Shown: in pieces, positions 62,486-64,000 of the stretch
Position numbering within the stretch: position 1 is the stretch's first letter
Layout of the letters: each line of letters starts with the position of its first letter
Assembly: GCA_004293905.1 (NCBI GenBank)
Contig: RDZE01000020.1
Location: 20,388-84,387 of the forward strand
From: Cytophagales bacterium
GTDB lineage: Bacteria; Bacteroidota; Bacteroidia; Cytophagales; Microscillaceae
DNA: 64,000 bases
Direction: 5' to 3'
Position numbers and translations under genes: made by a program
The notes under the pieces: generated by a model
The model's database searches: none
Seen by the model: the letters and a program-made list of their open reading frames with translations, nothing else
Told to the model about the DNA's origin: nothing

Positions 62486-63895
62486 ATGGCACGAAAAAAA
62501 CCACTCCCAATGCTTGAAAACATACAAATAGAAGCCGTAGCCGCTGATGGAAAATGCATGGCACGCCACGAAGGTATGGTAATATTTGTAGATGCAAAAA
62601 CCTCTGCTCCTGAAGATTGGGTAGATATTCAACTCACTAAAAAGAAAAAAAACTATGCAGAAGGACGTATTGTGAGGCATCGTACCTATTCCCCTAAACG
62701 CATCGCACCTACTTGTGAACATTTTGGAATTTGTGGAGGGTGTAAATTTCAACATCTACCCTATGACTTGCAACTCAGTTTTAAACAACAAGAAGTAGAA
62801 GATAATTTCAAAAAAATAGCCAAAGTGCCTTTGCCCGCTCCTAAAAATATAATAGGAAGTCCTAAACAATATTATTATCGAAATAAACTCGAATTCACTT
62901 TTTCCAGCAAAAGATGGCTCTACCAACACGAAATAAGCCAATCTGAAACATTAGACCAAAATGCATTAGGTTTTCATATTCCACAACGATTCGATAAAAT
63001 ATTAGATGTCAATCAATGCCATTTACAGCCCGAACCCTCCAACCAAATTCGCTTAGCCATCAAAAAATGGGCTATTGCAGAAAAAATAGACTTTTTCAAT
63101 CCTACCACTCAAGAAGGGAATTTGCGAAATGTAATCTTTAAAAATAATGAAAAGGGAGAATTTATGATTTTCCTTATCAGTAAGGAAGACATTAGCCAAG
63201 CACTCTCTCGGTTTGTACCTACATTGATGCAAGAGATACCTGAAGTAGTTTCGTTTTATTATGCCATTAACCCAAAACGGAATGATACTTACACAGACTT
63301 GACTATTCAACACATTGCAGGGAAAAGTATAATATACACACACATGGAAGAACTTGCATTTCAGATGACTCCCCTCTCTTTTTTCCAAACCAATGCCCAA
63401 CAAGCGCAAAAACTCTATGAAATAGCTCGCGAAATGGCAAATCTTACAGGCAATGAAGTAGTATATGACCTTTATACGGGAACGGGCACTATTGCACTTT
63501 TTGTAGCCAAAAAAGCAAAACATGTAGTCGGTATAGAGTATGTGAGTGCTGCTATAGAAGATGCAAAACAAAATGCTCAAGCCAATGCAATCCAAAACAC
63601 TACTTTTTTGGCTGGTGATATGAAAGAACTACTCTCAAACACGCTTTTTGACACCTATGGCAAGCCTGATGTCATCATCACAGACCCTCCAAGGGCTGGC
63701 ATGCACCCTGATGTGCTTCAAACCATTATAGCAAGTGAAGTACCTCGTATTGTATATGTGAGTTGTAATCCTGCTACACAAGCTCGTGATGTGGCTGCGT
63801 TGGCATCTTTTTACAAATTAGTAGCAATGCAGCCAGTAGATATGTTTCCGCATACACATCACGTAGAAAATGTAATATGTTTGGAGAGAATATAA
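62486..63895 (+). CDS. rlmD: 23S rRNA (uracil-C5)-methyltransferase RlmD/RumA
   Basis: 469 residues. N-terminal TRAM domain (about 1-65), a [4Fe-4S]-like site (Cys77, Cys83, Cys86 in CEHFGICGGC and a later Cys in NQCHLQ), and SAM methyltransferase domain with DLYTGTGTIALF, TDPPRAGMHPDVLQTI and the nucleophilic Cys in VYVSCNPATQARDV. These match the RlmD/RumA uracil-C5 methyltransferase family; TrmA-type targets cannot be excluded from sequence alone. It lies 1 nt from the convergent partial gene. Confidence 0.92.
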   Translation: MARKKPLPMLENIQIEAVAADGKCMARHEGMVIFVDAKTSAPEDWVDIQLTKKKKNYAEGRIVRHRTYSPKRIAPTCEHFGICGGCKFQHLPYDLQLSFKQQEVEDNFKKIAKVPLPAPKNIIGSPKQYYYRNKLEFTFSSKRWLYQHEISQSETLDQNALGFHIPQRFDKILDVNQCHLQPEPSNQIRLAIKKWAIAEKIDFFNPTTQEGNLRNVIFKNNEKGEFMIFLISKEDISQALSRFVPTLMQEIPEVVSFYYAINPKRNDTYTDLTIQHIAGKSIIYTHMEELAFQMTPLSFFQTNAQQAQKLYEIAREMANLTGNEVVYDLYTGTGTIALFVAKKAKHVVGIEYVSAAIEDAKQNAQANAIQNTTFLAGDMKELLSNTLFDTYGKPDVIITDPPRAGMHPDVLQTIIASEVPRIVYVSCNPATQARDVAALASFYKLVAMQPVDMFPHTHHVENVICLERI

Positions 63896-63896
63896 A

Positions 63897-64000
63897 TTAA
63901 GATTTTTCCAACTTTTCTACCTTATACTCCTTGATGCTTTTGTCTTTGCAAACTACTGCCAAAAGGAAAATTTCTTTTTTAGTGCCTTGGTAGCGTTGGT
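63897..64000 (-). CDS. C-terminal end of an unidentified gene (partial)
   Basis: The right edge holds the last 34 codons of a minus-strand gene running off the window, ending at a TAA at 63899-63897. The visible residues are QRYQGTKKEIFLLA followed by VVCKDKSIKEYKVEKLEKS. The Lys/Glu-rich end is typical of a soluble protein, but no family is recognised. Convergent with rlmD, one base apart. Confidence 0.5.
   Translation of the reverse strand, partial: QRYQGTKKEIFLLAVVCKDKSIKEYKVEKLEKS

Noticed and set aside
63053..63595. 180-codon minus-strand frame within rlmD
   Set aside because: Antisense to a gene with intact methyltransferase motifs; Phe/Tyr/Cys-rich composition is typical of a reverse-strand shadow.
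1..64000. tRNA, rRNA, riboswitch, prophage or insertion-sequence search by eye
   Set aside because: No cloverleaf, conserved rRNA segment, transposase or integrase motif was seen in the intergenic regions or frames. A covariance-model scan would be decisive.

Overview
The window is an AT-rich chromosomal segment from a member of the Bacteroidota, most likely a Cytophagales-like gliding or surface-attached bacterium. The evidence is the fused LpxC/FabZ gene, a PorP/SprF protein next to a giant adhesin ending in a gliding-motility (CHU_C) domain, a type A Por sorting tail, DUF547 and TIGR02757 genes, a membrane SpoIIE phosphatase, Bacteroidota-type promoter motifs (TAnnTTTG, in places with an upstream TTTG), and starts without clear Shine-Dalgarno sequences. 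The species cannot be named from the sequence. I see no rRNA, tRNA, insertion sequence, prophage or CRISPR array. Gene density is high and several convergent genes overlap at their 3' ends.

Layout. 1-9.5 kb: the N-terminal part of a very large secreted protein (beta-propeller, LamG and beta-helix) that runs off the left edge; two alpha/beta hydrolases either side of an ABC exporter; a lysine/alanine dehydrogenase-like enzyme; and a UDP-sugar dehydrogenase. 9.5-19.4 kb: a lytic transglycosylase, an M23 peptidase/VanZ/membrane-protein operon, an Rrf2 regulator, recA, a TrmH-family methyltransferase followed by miaE, a TPR membrane protein, an MlaF-like ATPase and gmd. 19.4-32.3 kb: a PLP enzyme, a polysaccharide deacetylase, an unusual glutaredoxin-CAP fusion, an outer-membrane barrel with a lipoprotein, a DUF547/TIGR02757 pair, and a three-gene minus-strand envelope operon (serine-tailed membrane protein, membrane protein, 1082-residue propeller/barrel protein).

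32.4-37.6 kb is a lipid A operon: HD phosphohydrolase, lpxD, lpxC/fabZ, lpxA and an ABC ATPase. 37.7-45 kb holds a VIT-VWA-TonB-C fusion, a lipoprotein, a patatin, a glutamate-type dehydrogenase and a THUMP-like methyltransferase. 45-55.3 kb is the most accessory-looking stretch: a T9SS cargo protein with YCF48 repeats, a 1374-residue adhesin with five internal repeats and a CHU_C tail, a PorP/SprF-OmpA fusion, and a membrane-anchored SpoIIE phosphatase with a small membrane protein. 55.3-64 kb is mostly housekeeping: MOSC protein, isochorismate synthase, an M56-TonB-C protein, TPR protein, DNA polymerase III delta prime, ispH, folK, ung, rlmD and the end of an unidentified gene.

The best candidate for an undescribed system is the 47.3-55.3 kb group. 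The adhesin and its OmpA-fused PorP/SprF partner could form a cell-surface attachment or motility module. The neighbouring SpoIIE phosphatase, which has an extracytoplasmic domain, might couple that module to a cytoplasmic response. Only the gene order and domain make-up are seen; the coupling is inference.
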